Origin: Gamarada debralockiae | Lineage: Eukaryota > Ascomycota > Leotiomycetes > Helotiales > Hyphodiscaceae | Length of the DNA stretch: 64,000 nt | Assembly: GCA_002803225.1 (NCBI GenBank) | Contig: NXFV01001360.1 | Span: forward strand, 1-64,000 | Reading direction: 5' to 3' | Shown: positions 1 to 10,200 of the stretch, in pieces | Position numbering within the stretch: the stretch's first letter is position 1 | Layout: each line of letters opens with the position of its first letter | The notes under the pieces: model-generated | What the model was told of the DNA's origin: nothing | The model's database searches: none | What the model saw: the letters and a program-made list of their open reading frames with translations, nothing else | Position numbers and translations under genes: made by a program

Positions 1-1200
1 TGAGATTATCAAAAAGAGACGTTTTAACTAACCCCTCCTTCTTCCCACTTATATTGATTGATGGATTGATTTGTCTTACGCTAATCGAACCCAGGGTTAT
101 ACGGAACCTCTGTTACTTTACATCCTCAGGAAACCTCGCCAGACAAAAACTTAAGAGCCGCCAGTTAACTATCGTCAATATAGGTTTACACGCTGCCTAT
201 ATTCCTAAAGAAAGTCTACAGTAGGAATAATCCCCTAACTAGCTAGTAGTCCCTAGTCTTCTTCCATTGGCTAGACAGACTCGAGCATTTCACGGATCGA
301 CTTGTTCTTTTCTTTTCATCTTTTCGCGGATGACCAGGCCCCTCCGGGAGCCCTCCGGCGCCTCGCCTGCTGCTGGCAGCGACTCGCCTCCCGCAATAAC
401 TGACCCTGGGATAGAGACCCCATGGCCGGGCGTGCTCCGGGCAGCTGCCGGCGCCACCTCTGATGGGGTCGAGCCCCTGGTGGTCCAGGGTGGAGCAGCA
501 TGCCTTGCGGGCTGACTCTCCCGAGCCTTAGGCTGTTGGGCCCTAGGCTCCTGGAGCCTGACTAGTCGCTGGGCATAAGCTTGCCTAGCATTCTCTACTC
601 TCTTCCTCCGCTCCGGGCTGTTCCAAACACTCCCTCTGGAGCGTCCGCCTCAGTGAGATATCTCCCTAAAGTATCGATGGCTGCGATAGTCTCATCGTCA
701 AGGTTGTCAATCGCCGCCTGGCTGGTGGCTCTCTGGCGCCTTTCTGGCGCCTTGCCAGCAGTCCTGGGAGGCCCAGGGCTATCCATGGCAGGCTTTAATA
801 ATTAAAGGAACAGTTTAATAGGTGTGGTGACAAAATTCGTGTTCCATTCCTAAGCATGCATTTACCTATTCCCACTTATATTATGCAACAACGCGAACTT
901 GGTTTTTGTCAAGACTTTAAAATATTATAAAAAAGTAGTATTTATATAGTATACTTAATCCTTAGGTAATTATATTTTAAGGTTATTAAAATTAAAGGTC
1001 CAAAGTCAGGAGTACGATTTTCATATTGAATTTCGCTTAGAGCACATACAATCAAGGGTTCTCGAGATTAGCCCACTTTAGGCCTTTCTAAAAACGAAAC
1101 CTTTTAATTAATTAAATATCAGAAAGCAGAATTAAATATTAAGTTCTAATTAATGGTTCTTATAATTATCAGAGGGCTCCTTGTGTGCTTTTTATTATAG
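1..1200. other. GC-rich ORF debris plus AT-rich flank, probable mobile-element relic
   Basis: Between about 267 and 800 the sequence is GC-rich. On the minus strand it gives two short Pro/Gly/Arg-rich open stretches (595-786 and 316-501) with acidic segments such as IDNLDDETIAAIDTLG, which resembles the low-complexity N-terminal part of a fungal retroelement gag-like protein. I cannot name a family. From about 880 to 1200 the sequence turns AT-rich with runs of ttaatt, as in RIP-damaged repeats. No intact gene is visible. The mobile-element origin is inference from composition only. Confidence 0.25.
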
Positions 1201-1792
1201 TGAAGGTGATGAGTTTGGTGCGATTTAGCTGAATCGCGGAAACTTATTGTCTAGTAGTACTGTACAGGACAGTCGTGAGATATTCGTTCGTGGGTGGCCA
1301 GTCTCAATCCATTTCTCAATAAGAGATCTTGGGTTCTGGGAAGTTGATCTGGTAGCGACTGCAGTTCCCACGGCAGAACAACCAGTCAGGGTACTGTGAA
1401 AGATGAACAAAAGCTGTCTACCCACGGCACCAAAGGCTCTGTTCTTTCTCTCCCGAATCAGAATAGTGGTGGGTTCTATACTGGGGCGGTAAACCGTCAC
1501 GGGATTGCTGCCTGAAGACACTGAATGACCCCATTGGTCACGCAAGATCCAAGGATAGCAACCACAGGAAGCGATGCTGCTCATCACCAACCAGAACATT
1601 TTGCGCGCCTATTTTAAGCTTTCTTCTTCCCCGCTGTGGACCTCAAGCCAATTATGTTTTTCTCACAATGAAGATTTTATACCTCATTTCAACGCTTCGA
1701 CTTTCTTGCTTGTACCTCATCGTCACAGCCCATTGTTCTGGACAACGAGAGGCTATTCTTTCTTCTTCATTATCCCACAGGAACCTTGGAAA

Positions 1793-4396
1793 ATGAGTGC
1801 TCCTATCACATTCTCGCATTTTACTGTCCACGTCTTCATCAACCACGACCCCTTCATCGCGTCTGTCTTCCTGCCTGATCTTTTTTCTGATTTCCCCGAT
1901 TTGGCATGGCGTCTACCACAGGAATATACGACTCCTCCCCGTCTAGAAATACCATATGTTCAAGTTCCGGGGGAGATACCCGGGGGGATACCGGGAAGCA
2001 TACCTCACCATATACTCAAGGAGCTTCTCATAGATCCACGGAAGGGCTTGGGAAGACATATCTTCCATCTACCGTTTCCCAATTCAACTACTCTTCGCGA
2101 GCTTTCTGGAAACTTAGAGCGTGGATTTGATCTGGACAGAAAATTTATCGCAACATTCACCATCTTTCCACAGCGCCATCTGGAGTGTGGCACGTACCCA
2201 GAATGGCATGACAAACCGCTGCCATGGAACATAACACTCGCCGAAGTTGCGATGCTCGATCACGATGCGGTGACGAGGGGACAATATGCGGGGGTTACGG
2301 ATCAATATGCCCCCGTCTTACATCTGGTGGTGGAGACGAAAGCAGCAGCACTGAAGAGAAGCCTGGGTGAAATTTCGGGTAAACACTTTCTTGTCCAGAT
2401 CTTGGGTGAACCATACCCGTACCAAGGAGATATATGGAATTGGCTGGAGGCCTTCATCAGTTGTTATGGGAACAACTGGGAGCCGGAAATTGTGCTTATG
2501 CTGCGGCGGTGGCGTTCTGCATTTTGCTCCCTTCGGTATCTCGAGAATGAGCGAGAGAAACTGATTGTCAATGGCCTTGTGGATGAGGATGATCTGCAGA
2601 GCCTTACAAGTAAGATTGAGGAGTTTCGGAGCAAGAAAGCGGAAGCCAAACTGTCCATCTCGGTTCTAGCAAGTCAGTGGGAGAACTGGGTGTTGAAGCA
2701 GAACTATAGTGCTGACGACGTTTGTGGTAACGGAGAACCGGGAGATAATGAAGTGGAAGACAAGGTTCGGGCAGTCTTGAGTCAGAGAAGGGTTTTTGAA
2801 CAGTGGGGGAAATCCGGCAAAAAGGAACCTCTTCGGGAGATGTTGCGAAAAGCCTGGAGTCACAGGAGGAGTTCAACCATCCAAGAGAAGCATCAAGCTG
2901 ATGCACTTCAACCAGAGAGCAGCGATGCAAAGACTGATAGGTCAGAAGAGCCATGGCAGATGATTTCAAAGGAAGAGGTGTCAGAGCAAGTTTCCCATCA
3001 TGCGTCACCAGACACTGGTACCGTTAAAACAATCCCATTCCGCAGTCCAAATGGCACTCTCAGCCCCGAACTCGCGAAGTTTACAGTTAAGTCCGGGATA
3101 CTCTTTTGGGGCCAAATTCTTCCGATATATTACAGTTTAGTCCGAGATAATTTGACCAACAACGCAGGTGGCATCCCAAATTTGCTCCCAGGTGGAACCA
3201 TCAAGCAACACGTATATACGTACAAATCAGCTGCACGTGTTGGAGACTGGAAAGTTCGCCAATATTACAGTAATTGGAGGGCCACAGATCCATGGGACCC
3301 GGATGGAGAAAAACAACCGGCAGGTTGGGTCGTCTGTCACGATGACGTTCACCCCTTGGAGGTACTGAAGAAAGTCCGAGCCATTAACCTAGGATACGAA
3401 GCTATCAGCAATGGTAATGGCCATACCGACAAAGTAAGTATCAGTGCCTACAACCAATTGACTATTGCCTTCTCGCTGATACTGCATGAAGGATGTGTTG
3501 TATATCGGAAGATATGATTGGAGCCATCATTGGCACAATCCGCAGGATCAAGACTTCGAAGTCAAGTTTCATGACTGGGCTGAAAAAACTCTCAACCCTG
3601 ACGATGACGAGACTGGGACGGCTCCTGAGATTGCCGAGAGGCAGGCGCACAAGCAACTAGTCCGAGAAAATGAAAGGATCAGTACGTTGACTATATAAAG
3701 TGGTGCTGACGCTTCTGCTAAGAACTATTCATAGTCATTGACCTCCGCAACAAATTTCAGCAGTACTTGTTCAACAACGAACATCCACCGAAGGAAGAAG
3801 ATTTACCTGCTATAGACGAGTGCATCAACCAGCTTGAAGAGTTCCCCCATCTAAATCCACTTACACTTCATCGTACAAAGATTTACAAAACCTTGTATAG
3901 AATCGAGCACGTCGAATCTATCCCGGGGCGACGATAAGTTCAACATCAAAAATCGTGTTCAAGCTCTTGTCGACAAGTTTATTGAGACGCTAAAAGCTGA
4001 CCGCGCTCCTGAGGAGTCGCTTGCTTCAGTCAAGAATGGTGGATATTTCATTGCAATGGATTCTGTGAACCTTGATCTTGATTTCGTGAAGGTTTATAAA
4101 CGGGACTGCGAGGGTGAGGGTAACAAGGCCCATGAAGTAATCTTTCGCAAGGGTGAGAACAAGTTTGGAGCCTGTGTTAGTTTTCCCGATACAGGATATG
4201 AATTTGGTAAGTGCCCGACTAATTTGATTTCCAGTGAGAATTCTGATGGTCCGTTCTCATAGGTTGGCTCGTATTCTCTGGCAAGAAACATGCCGAGTAT
4301 GACGCAGATGAGCTTATAGCGATTGTCTATGATGGAAGGTATGAAGTTTTGGCAGGCTTGTACCATGAGGTGGAGGCAGATTCATCGGTAGGATAG
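1793..4396 (+). CDS. Hypothetical protein of unknown family, four exons, one frameshift
   Basis: Proposed exons are 1793-3433, 3492-3681, 3735-4206 and 4263-4396, with introns of 58, 53 and 56 bp that have GTAAGT/GTACG/GTAAGT donors and AG acceptors. I chose the ATG at 1793 because the open frame upstream to 1574 looks like leader sequence and has a possible 3' splice site just before it. The product would be about 811 residues: Pro-rich N-terminal third (repeated GxIPG near residue 60), a charged helical middle with ELRK/EEF-type segments, and a C-terminal part with WDPD and WSHHWHNP. I do not recognise a family. Spliced exons total 2437 nt, one more than a multiple of three: the frame breaks in the G4 run at 3925-3928 and reopens immediately in the next frame through GYFIAMDSVN to a stop at 4396. 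This is either a young pseudogene or a one-base error. Confidence 0.6.
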
Positions 4397-5076
4397 GGAC
4401 TGGAAGGATCAACACAGATCTGATTTTTGAAATAAGTTGAATCACTGATAAGTCATGGATGTGATGAAAGAAGATCACTTAAGACTTTCAGGTATTCCAG
4501 AAAACACAGACGGTCATCGGGGGCCGTGCAGTCTTATGGATCAGTAGATCTCCCAATGAAAGGGGTTTGCGTAAAAATGAGTCACTAAAATCCGCACTGA
4601 TTCCGATTTCCCGTCCATCTCACCCGTCCCGAAGCTTGATGGGTAACGTTACTATTGTTATGAGAGCCCTGATACTGTGGTACAGTACATATGATGCTAG
4701 TTCAAAAATGGGGTTCAAAAGCTTCGAAATCTTCAACTCTTCAACTCTCTTGCTTCCTCTACAAGTTTCAGACTCCATAGTATAGTACATCAATTAGTCT
4801 GACTCACGGTCGGCTTATGGACAGTTACGACCGATTTTACCGTTGCTCCGACCTTATGGTCGTATTCCTGTTCCTTCAGGGCCTCCTAACGCCTGAACCT
4901 AGGCTTGTAACACCATAGATATCACCGTACCTTCTAGACCTGCCAACAGTTACTGCATCTAAGATCTGAGTGGTTCGATTGAGGCTGTATTGAGGTAGTA
5001 AAACCCCTGAGGGCTTGCTGCCGGCTTGCACGAACACCACGAACGCTACACTGCAGTCACCTTCCTCCTCTGCTGG
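4397..5076. other. Intergenic, no feature recognised
   Basis: About 0.7 kb with only short open frames and no recognisable protein, RNA or repeat. It separates the frameshifted gene from the decayed stretch that follows. Confidence 0.4.
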
Positions 5077-5669
5077 CTATCGCCCGTGATCGCTCCCCAG
5101 CACAATCCCGTCTGCCATTATGACCGGAGCCGCGCGTAAACTGCCAGGCCCGAAGGACCATCTGAGATTGAGTGTCACAGTCGCTTTCGAGGCTGCCGTC
5201 GCGGCTCGCAAATCCATTGTCCTACTTGCCACGCTGTTATCTTGAGCATGATGGGCTGGCAGCTGCAGGATTTGAAACTGCCAGGACAAGCTGTCTTCCT
5301 CTATCCTGGCCACAAATAGAGTATACACAGCAGGTGCTCACCAGAGAGGCAGTGCCAGCTACCTCTTGTGTGAAAAGTGGACAAACCAATCGGGTATGTA
5401 GATAACGCTGTCTCGCCTCACTTTTTGTTAGCTTGTAAAAAAAAGACTTACCGGTCCTCATCAAAGCCTCCAAACCCCAAAATAGGGTAGGATAACTGGC
5501 TGAAGCTAGGATGGGTTTCTATTTGGTTGGCTATGTCGTTATCGTGGCGTTGTTGCTGCATGATGAGGGCGAAGGCTAAGGGCGACTTGCCAAGGGTCTG
5601 GTTGGTGAGCCCTCCAAGAGAGCCTTGTTCTGTGTAACGGATAGCGAAAGACGTCAGAAATCGCAGCAA
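5077..5669 (-). pseudogene. Unidentified gene fragment
   Basis: A minus-strand open frame from 5669 to 5448 has the look of real protein (GGLTNQTLGKSPLAF, QIETHPSFSQLSYP, FGGFDED) and runs into a GTAAGTC donor after the last GAC CG. Downstream, 5328-5077 holds another plausible segment (SWQFQILQLPAHH, TLNLRWSFGPGSLRAAP). I could not find a splice arrangement that joins the pieces in one frame, so this is likely a decayed or mis-sequenced gene. The family is not recognised. It lies next to other dead genes, which favours decay. Confidence 0.3.
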
Positions 5670-5961
5670 TAATTCGAAAAATTCGGGGAGGGGGAGGAGG
5701 TTGGCTTTATGCTTCTATACAGCTCAAATAGATCTTAGGAGTGTGCCTTGTTGGGACCCTTGTCCGTGTACCTTGAGAACCTCACAACTTTGCGGACCCA
5801 GCTCTGCAAGCGTCTTGAACATCACTTGAGAGACGGGAAAGAATTGGAACGTTAAAACGTACGGAGTATTAGTTGTTCAGTGATAAGAAAGCACATGCAG
5901 AAGAATAAAGGCAAATGTATCAATTCGGTTGTGCATTATCCCGTATGCTTCAGTAGCCACT

Positions 5962-6640
5962 CTACGAACCTCGCAACCACGCACATACTCCCAGAACGAA
6001 GACACAGACAAATGCATCCGCACTGACTGTCGTCCAAATGCGTCCATACTGACTGGTCATGGCCAGATAGCCCTTATACGGCTCCGGCAAGAAACCCATG
6101 ATCATACCCATAATACCTCCGGGCTGGGCCCGTCCCTTCTCCATGAAGAATCTGCTGGTCTGCAACAGTACTTCCGCTGTTGTGAAGGTCCAGAAAAAGC
6201 GCACTGACGCTGGACTCGACCCCATCTCTCCTTCTTCTCCAAGTGAATTGTAGGATGGCATCTCGCATGTAACCTTCGATCCTGTAAAGGGAGTCGTGAA
6301 CGCAATGTAAAGTCCCAGTCCCAGTCCCATCGCTACTTCTCCAAAGATACGCATATGGATCTGCCTCTGCAGCAGGAGTCTGGCCCGGCATACCAGAAAA
6401 AGTCGGCATGCCACCGGCTCCCTCGCCAAGTCCTCCGCCCACCATCTACTGCATCATCTTCATGATCGGATCATCTGCTCCTGGTCCTCCCGATCCTGCT
6501 CCATCCATACCCGGCCACACATACCAGGAAAACCGGGGAAAGGGTTCGCGTTTGGATTTGGGGGTGTGCCAGCGGGATGGAAACCAAGCATCATTTAGCG
6601 AAGGGTGGCATCATCCATTTGTCGGGGGATTGGGTGTCGG
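5962..6640 (-). pseudogene. GET2-like (GET complex subunit) pseudogene
   Basis: Minus-strand fragments match the C-terminal half of fungal GET2-type proteins, the ER-membrane receptor subunit for tail-anchored protein insertion. They show the MMLGFHPAGTPP / DDPIMKMMQ segment, then PYAYLWR, then the membrane segments LGLYIAFTTPFTGS, VRFFWTFTTAEVLLQTSRFF, GIMGMIMGFLPEPYKGY and VFVLGVCAWLRG ending at a natural stop (5962). The frame is broken three ways: TAA at 6595-6597 where the family has LRQMM (CAA to TAA), TAG at 6446-6448 within MMQ-QM (CAG to TAG), and a frame change with missing sequence after YAYLWR (about 6355). Both stops are C-to-T changes at CpA on the coding strand. The N-terminal half is not found upstream. 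The family assignment comes from recalled conserved segments. Confidence 0.72.
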
Positions 6641-7277
6641 GGAGGCATTGATAGCTGTTGTTTACTGTAACCTTCCACTCGACCGAATAGTGTATGCAGC
6701 TCGGTAGATCTTCATCGTATGCTTCTCTTCATCCCAGTCAGTAGGCCGACAAAACCCAAGCTTCTCCGGCTGCAGTTGTGTCTGTTGCTGACTTCATCGA
6801 TCTTTTTCAACAGCGTTTTGCCTAGTGACACTTGAAGTCACTCCTCCCTGGACTACTTCTGTGATTTCTATATGCAACAACTCGAATGGATCCGGTTGCT
6901 CATATAATCCGAATGCAAACGAGTCCTGAGAGCCGTAAAGACTACTCATTGTGGGGTGGGTTTTGCAAGGATCGGAGGGACTATGTTCTAGAGTAAGTGG
7001 GGAAAGTTCTCTCCCTCTCAAAGTATTGTAATGTAAGGTGCTGGAGCGCACCAGACCTTAACAAGGCACTGTCGATGGGGTAGGCCAGCTGTTCAAATCT
7101 CTGTCTATGAGTGATCCTGTCAAGTCGTTAACAATCGCAAATAAGAACCGCGTCTTCACAAGCCATGACTTGCCGATAACACTTCCTAAGCCCTGGATCG
7201 ATAGTTTCGCCGATATAGCAGGAAGGGAGGAACCTATACTGTAACGCTAGTAATTGGGGATGATACGATGACGATCA
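6641..7277. other. No gene recognised
   Basis: A minus-strand open frame at 7051-6794 has no recognisable content, and the GET2-like N-terminus expected here is not visible. Otherwise featureless. Confidence 0.35.
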
Positions 7278-7682
7278 ATGCTGATCTTCACGGTCCCCTC
7301 CCTCGGGCATCCAATCCATCTTCACGGCCACGATTTCTACGTCCTAACCCAATCTTCCACTCCCTTCGACGCTACCACCTTCGTCCCAAATTTATCCAAT
7401 CCTCCGAGAAGAGATACAGCCACTGTTTCAGCAGGCGGGTATATGGTGATTGCCTTCCAAATGGACAATCCGGGGGCAGGCTTATGCATTGTCATATGGC
7501 GTGACACGCAAGTTCCGGGATGGCTGTGCAGTTTGTGGAGTCTGCGGGACAGTTTGAGATGTTGGCTTGGCAGGCGGGCATTCTGCCTGAACTGGAGCAG
7601 CAGTGTGATACTTGGAGTGCTTTTTGTGAGTTTATGATAATGCGACGGAAGTCGCGGAGTCAGGGATATAAGATTTTCTGAG
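7278..7682 (+). pseudogene. Multicopper oxidase (laccase-like) C-terminal remnant
   Basis: The frame from 7278 contains HPIHLHGHDFYVL, the copper-binding L3 motif of multicopper oxidases, followed by NPPRRDTATV and GGYMVIAFQMDNPGA as in fungal laccases. The next expected motif, L4 with HCH, is present as LMHCHMA but one frame over, so a base is missing near 7479. It is followed by TGA (7502-7504) in place of the usual Trp of AWHAS. The second frame then continues through GMAVQFVES and LPELEQQC to a stop at 7682. Only the last quarter of the enzyme remains; no N-terminal cupredoxin domains are found upstream. With the frameshift, the stop and the truncation, it cannot make a working oxidase. 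Confidence 0.8.
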
Positions 7683-8499
7683 CTGCGGACCACATTTCAG
7701 CATCCTGTAGGGTTAGGTTGGATGAAAGTATCGAAATTGAAAATGATAGTGAACAGAAGCTTTGATCGTCCGGCTCTTTGAGCTCTGAACAGACTCTGAG
7801 GTTCAGTAGGAGTTGAAGCGAAATTTAATGACACTGCCGCGATTTCCGACCTTATTCACCTCAAACTTCACTTCGCCTCGTCATCGCCCTCGCTTGCTTG
7901 CTCTCGAAGACAACCCAAATATTGAAAACTCGGCGCAAAAAATCTACAAAAAGTCGTCAATTAAAAATAAAAAAAGAAAGAAGTACTTCATCACCAAGGA
8001 TTGAAAAGAGTAAAATCTCCGGCCCTCTCTCGAGCAACCATAAAACCCGGTTTCATAGGCCGAACCATAGCAGTGCCTCAGGGGGTTTTTGAAGCTGTTG
8101 GGCCACGTCTTTGCGATCACACTACAGGTTGTCGTGACTTAAGGCCCTCAGCTACGCCTGGCGTTCCAGGGTAACTGTTGCTTCAAATTTTCTAATTTGA
8201 TTCATATAGGTACTTGGGAAGGAGAGGTTATGTGCGGAGATGCGGAGATAGTGGGGTGGAGAAAAGGTTTCTCCTGAGTTAAGCGAGAACTGAGCAGAGG
8301 GCTTCGAACGTCTTAATTGAAGGGAGCGCAGTGATGCCCCACAATCTGCCTACATTATCACTAGAGTTACTGTCACCGTGACTATAGAAACGGAGGCATG
8401 AACTCTATGAAATTCCAAACCAAGGTCATGCCAACTCCGAAATAGCAATGATATCCAGGAATTTCCATGGAAACGCCATCCAGATGCCACTACCCAAGA
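7683..8499. other. Intergenic, nothing recognised
   Basis: About 0.8 kb with short, low-content open frames and an A-rich stretch near 7940-7980. No family, repeat or RNA seen. Confidence 0.35.
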
Positions 8500-9892
8500 A
8501 CTCTCGTAGGCTGGTGTTGATCCTGCATTGGATGCTTGTATACCGACTCAGTTATATGGGTCTGGAGATGGAATTTCGCCGAGAGCGCTGACTGATACGC
8601 CGGCGGCTTCAAGTGCCCGAATGGACTCGATTGGCACTTTTTGGTCCAAGGCCGTATCCGACGACAGCCTATTTCCAACGTACTTGAACGAAACTCTGAG
8701 ATTCGGAAGCCGCCGGCTATCACTTTTGGCCTTCGTTAACTTCATAATCCGTAGGCGGTCTCTCTTCTTCCAAGGTTCCTTCAGTTGTCCAGGGAATTTA
8801 ACACCAATGGGTGGCCAAGTTTCGTATTCGAGACGATGGCTATATTTGAGGCGTATCTTGAAAATCGTCAGCTTTGTATGTGTAATGAATACTGGATAGG
8901 ATTTGTCGTACCTCTAGTTCCTCAAGAGATATGGGTAAGAGCTCGGAAAATCCATTTCGAGCTTCGCCGGGTCGATGAACATCTTTGACAAAGCAATACC
9001 ATGGCACTGATAATATTCTCAGCGACGTGAACTGACTGATATCCATCCGAGTCCCATCATGCTTCACCCATATAGTCCTGTCGCAAGAGAAATCCATGAC
9101 TTCGAGCTGTTCGAGCTAACTTTTTTGTGGCTCTAGAACGCGAGGGCGAAAAAGCACTGGAAAGTCGAATGTGTGTTTCGTCTGAAGCGATGAAAGCACT
9201 GACTGTCAATGGATTGATGACATTGTCTCATCCTGGGAAAGTGCAGGAGAGCCTTTCCAGGGCACGAGGCCACTTAAGGAGTTCTTCCAGGACGTGGTTC
9301 GGCAGATGGAAGTATGGACCAAGGCGGAGTGAAGAGATCGGCGACTCGCCATGCTTACGGCCAATTGGCAATTGCGGGAAGCTTCGATCTTTAAGATATT
9401 GAATCTCCAAGTGTTGCAATCGATCAAGAAACATATATCTGGTAGCATCTGCAATCGACAGATGGGGAAAAAATAAAAGTAATGGAGACCAACTCATTCA
9501 TGGGATTCTGCTGCAAATACTGATGTTGAAAGGCGCTGTTTGCCTGATTCGTAAGATAACGCAAAGTCCTAACTGTCCAAGAAGATTATTGACCCGAGGA
9601 GGTGTCCTTTGAATGCATCTGCCCCATCTCACATGCAATTCCGCGCCATCGACGCGAGCTCCGGGTTCTCTTTCAAGCTGCGTATGAAGCAATCATAAGT
9701 GGCACTTCCGTAGCTTGCGGCCAGCTGCACGTTTCGCCAAAGAAAGGGCCACACCAATGAACTCATGCGGCTGCACGTGTTGGCCAAGCTGCAGAGATGC
9801 AGCGTAGCATCGTCATCACCGCTAGAGCGAAGAAGGAAGGAGATAATAAGGCAGAGAAGCTCATCCGCTAAGCTCAATAGATGAATGGCCAT
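8500..9892 (-). pseudogene. F-box/LRR-type protein pseudogene
   Basis: Read on the minus strand, 9892-9630 encodes a fungal F-box start (LLSLADELLCLIISFL, LHLCSLANTCSRM, LVWPFLWRNVQL). Further down, in other frames, are leucine-rich segments typical of such proteins: LPNHVLEELLKWPRALERL (9300s), FTSLRILSVPWYCF and LPISLEELEV (9000-8850), and LPNLRVSF with ESIRALEAAG (8740-8550). F-box proteins recruit substrates to SCF ubiquitin ligases. The pieces lie in at least three frames and are separated by stops, including TGA after CTFPG (9228-9230) and a TAG in the LEP-LEQLEV segment, so the gene is dead. The order of pieces is preserved, which indicates decay in place rather than shuffling. Confidence 0.68.
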
Positions 9893-10200
9893 GATGAAGC
9901 AAACTGTGAGCGTTAGAAGCGCTCCTATCATAAATGCGAGGTCCGAAAGGCCGAATTATATTGAAGTTTCGGGGATTGAGACCGAGGTGAGGTTTCAGAA
10001 GTTGGCTAAATTAGCGAGATCTTACAGTAATACTCATCCTCGGCCCGCCTCCCGCTGCGCCACAAATCAGATCTCCCCGCCGTACGGTCGTTTAAAGACA
10101 TAATCAGATTCAATTCGCAACATCTTGCAAGTACCAGAAGGAATCACTGTGTTTACTCATCAACGAAAAAACCCCTTCTCTTGTCTCTTTCTCTCGGAAA

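Noticed and set aside
1225..1599. 124-codon minus-strand frame upstream of the first gene
   Set aside because: No recognisable content. It overlaps the putative leader of the plus-strand gene; likely chance.
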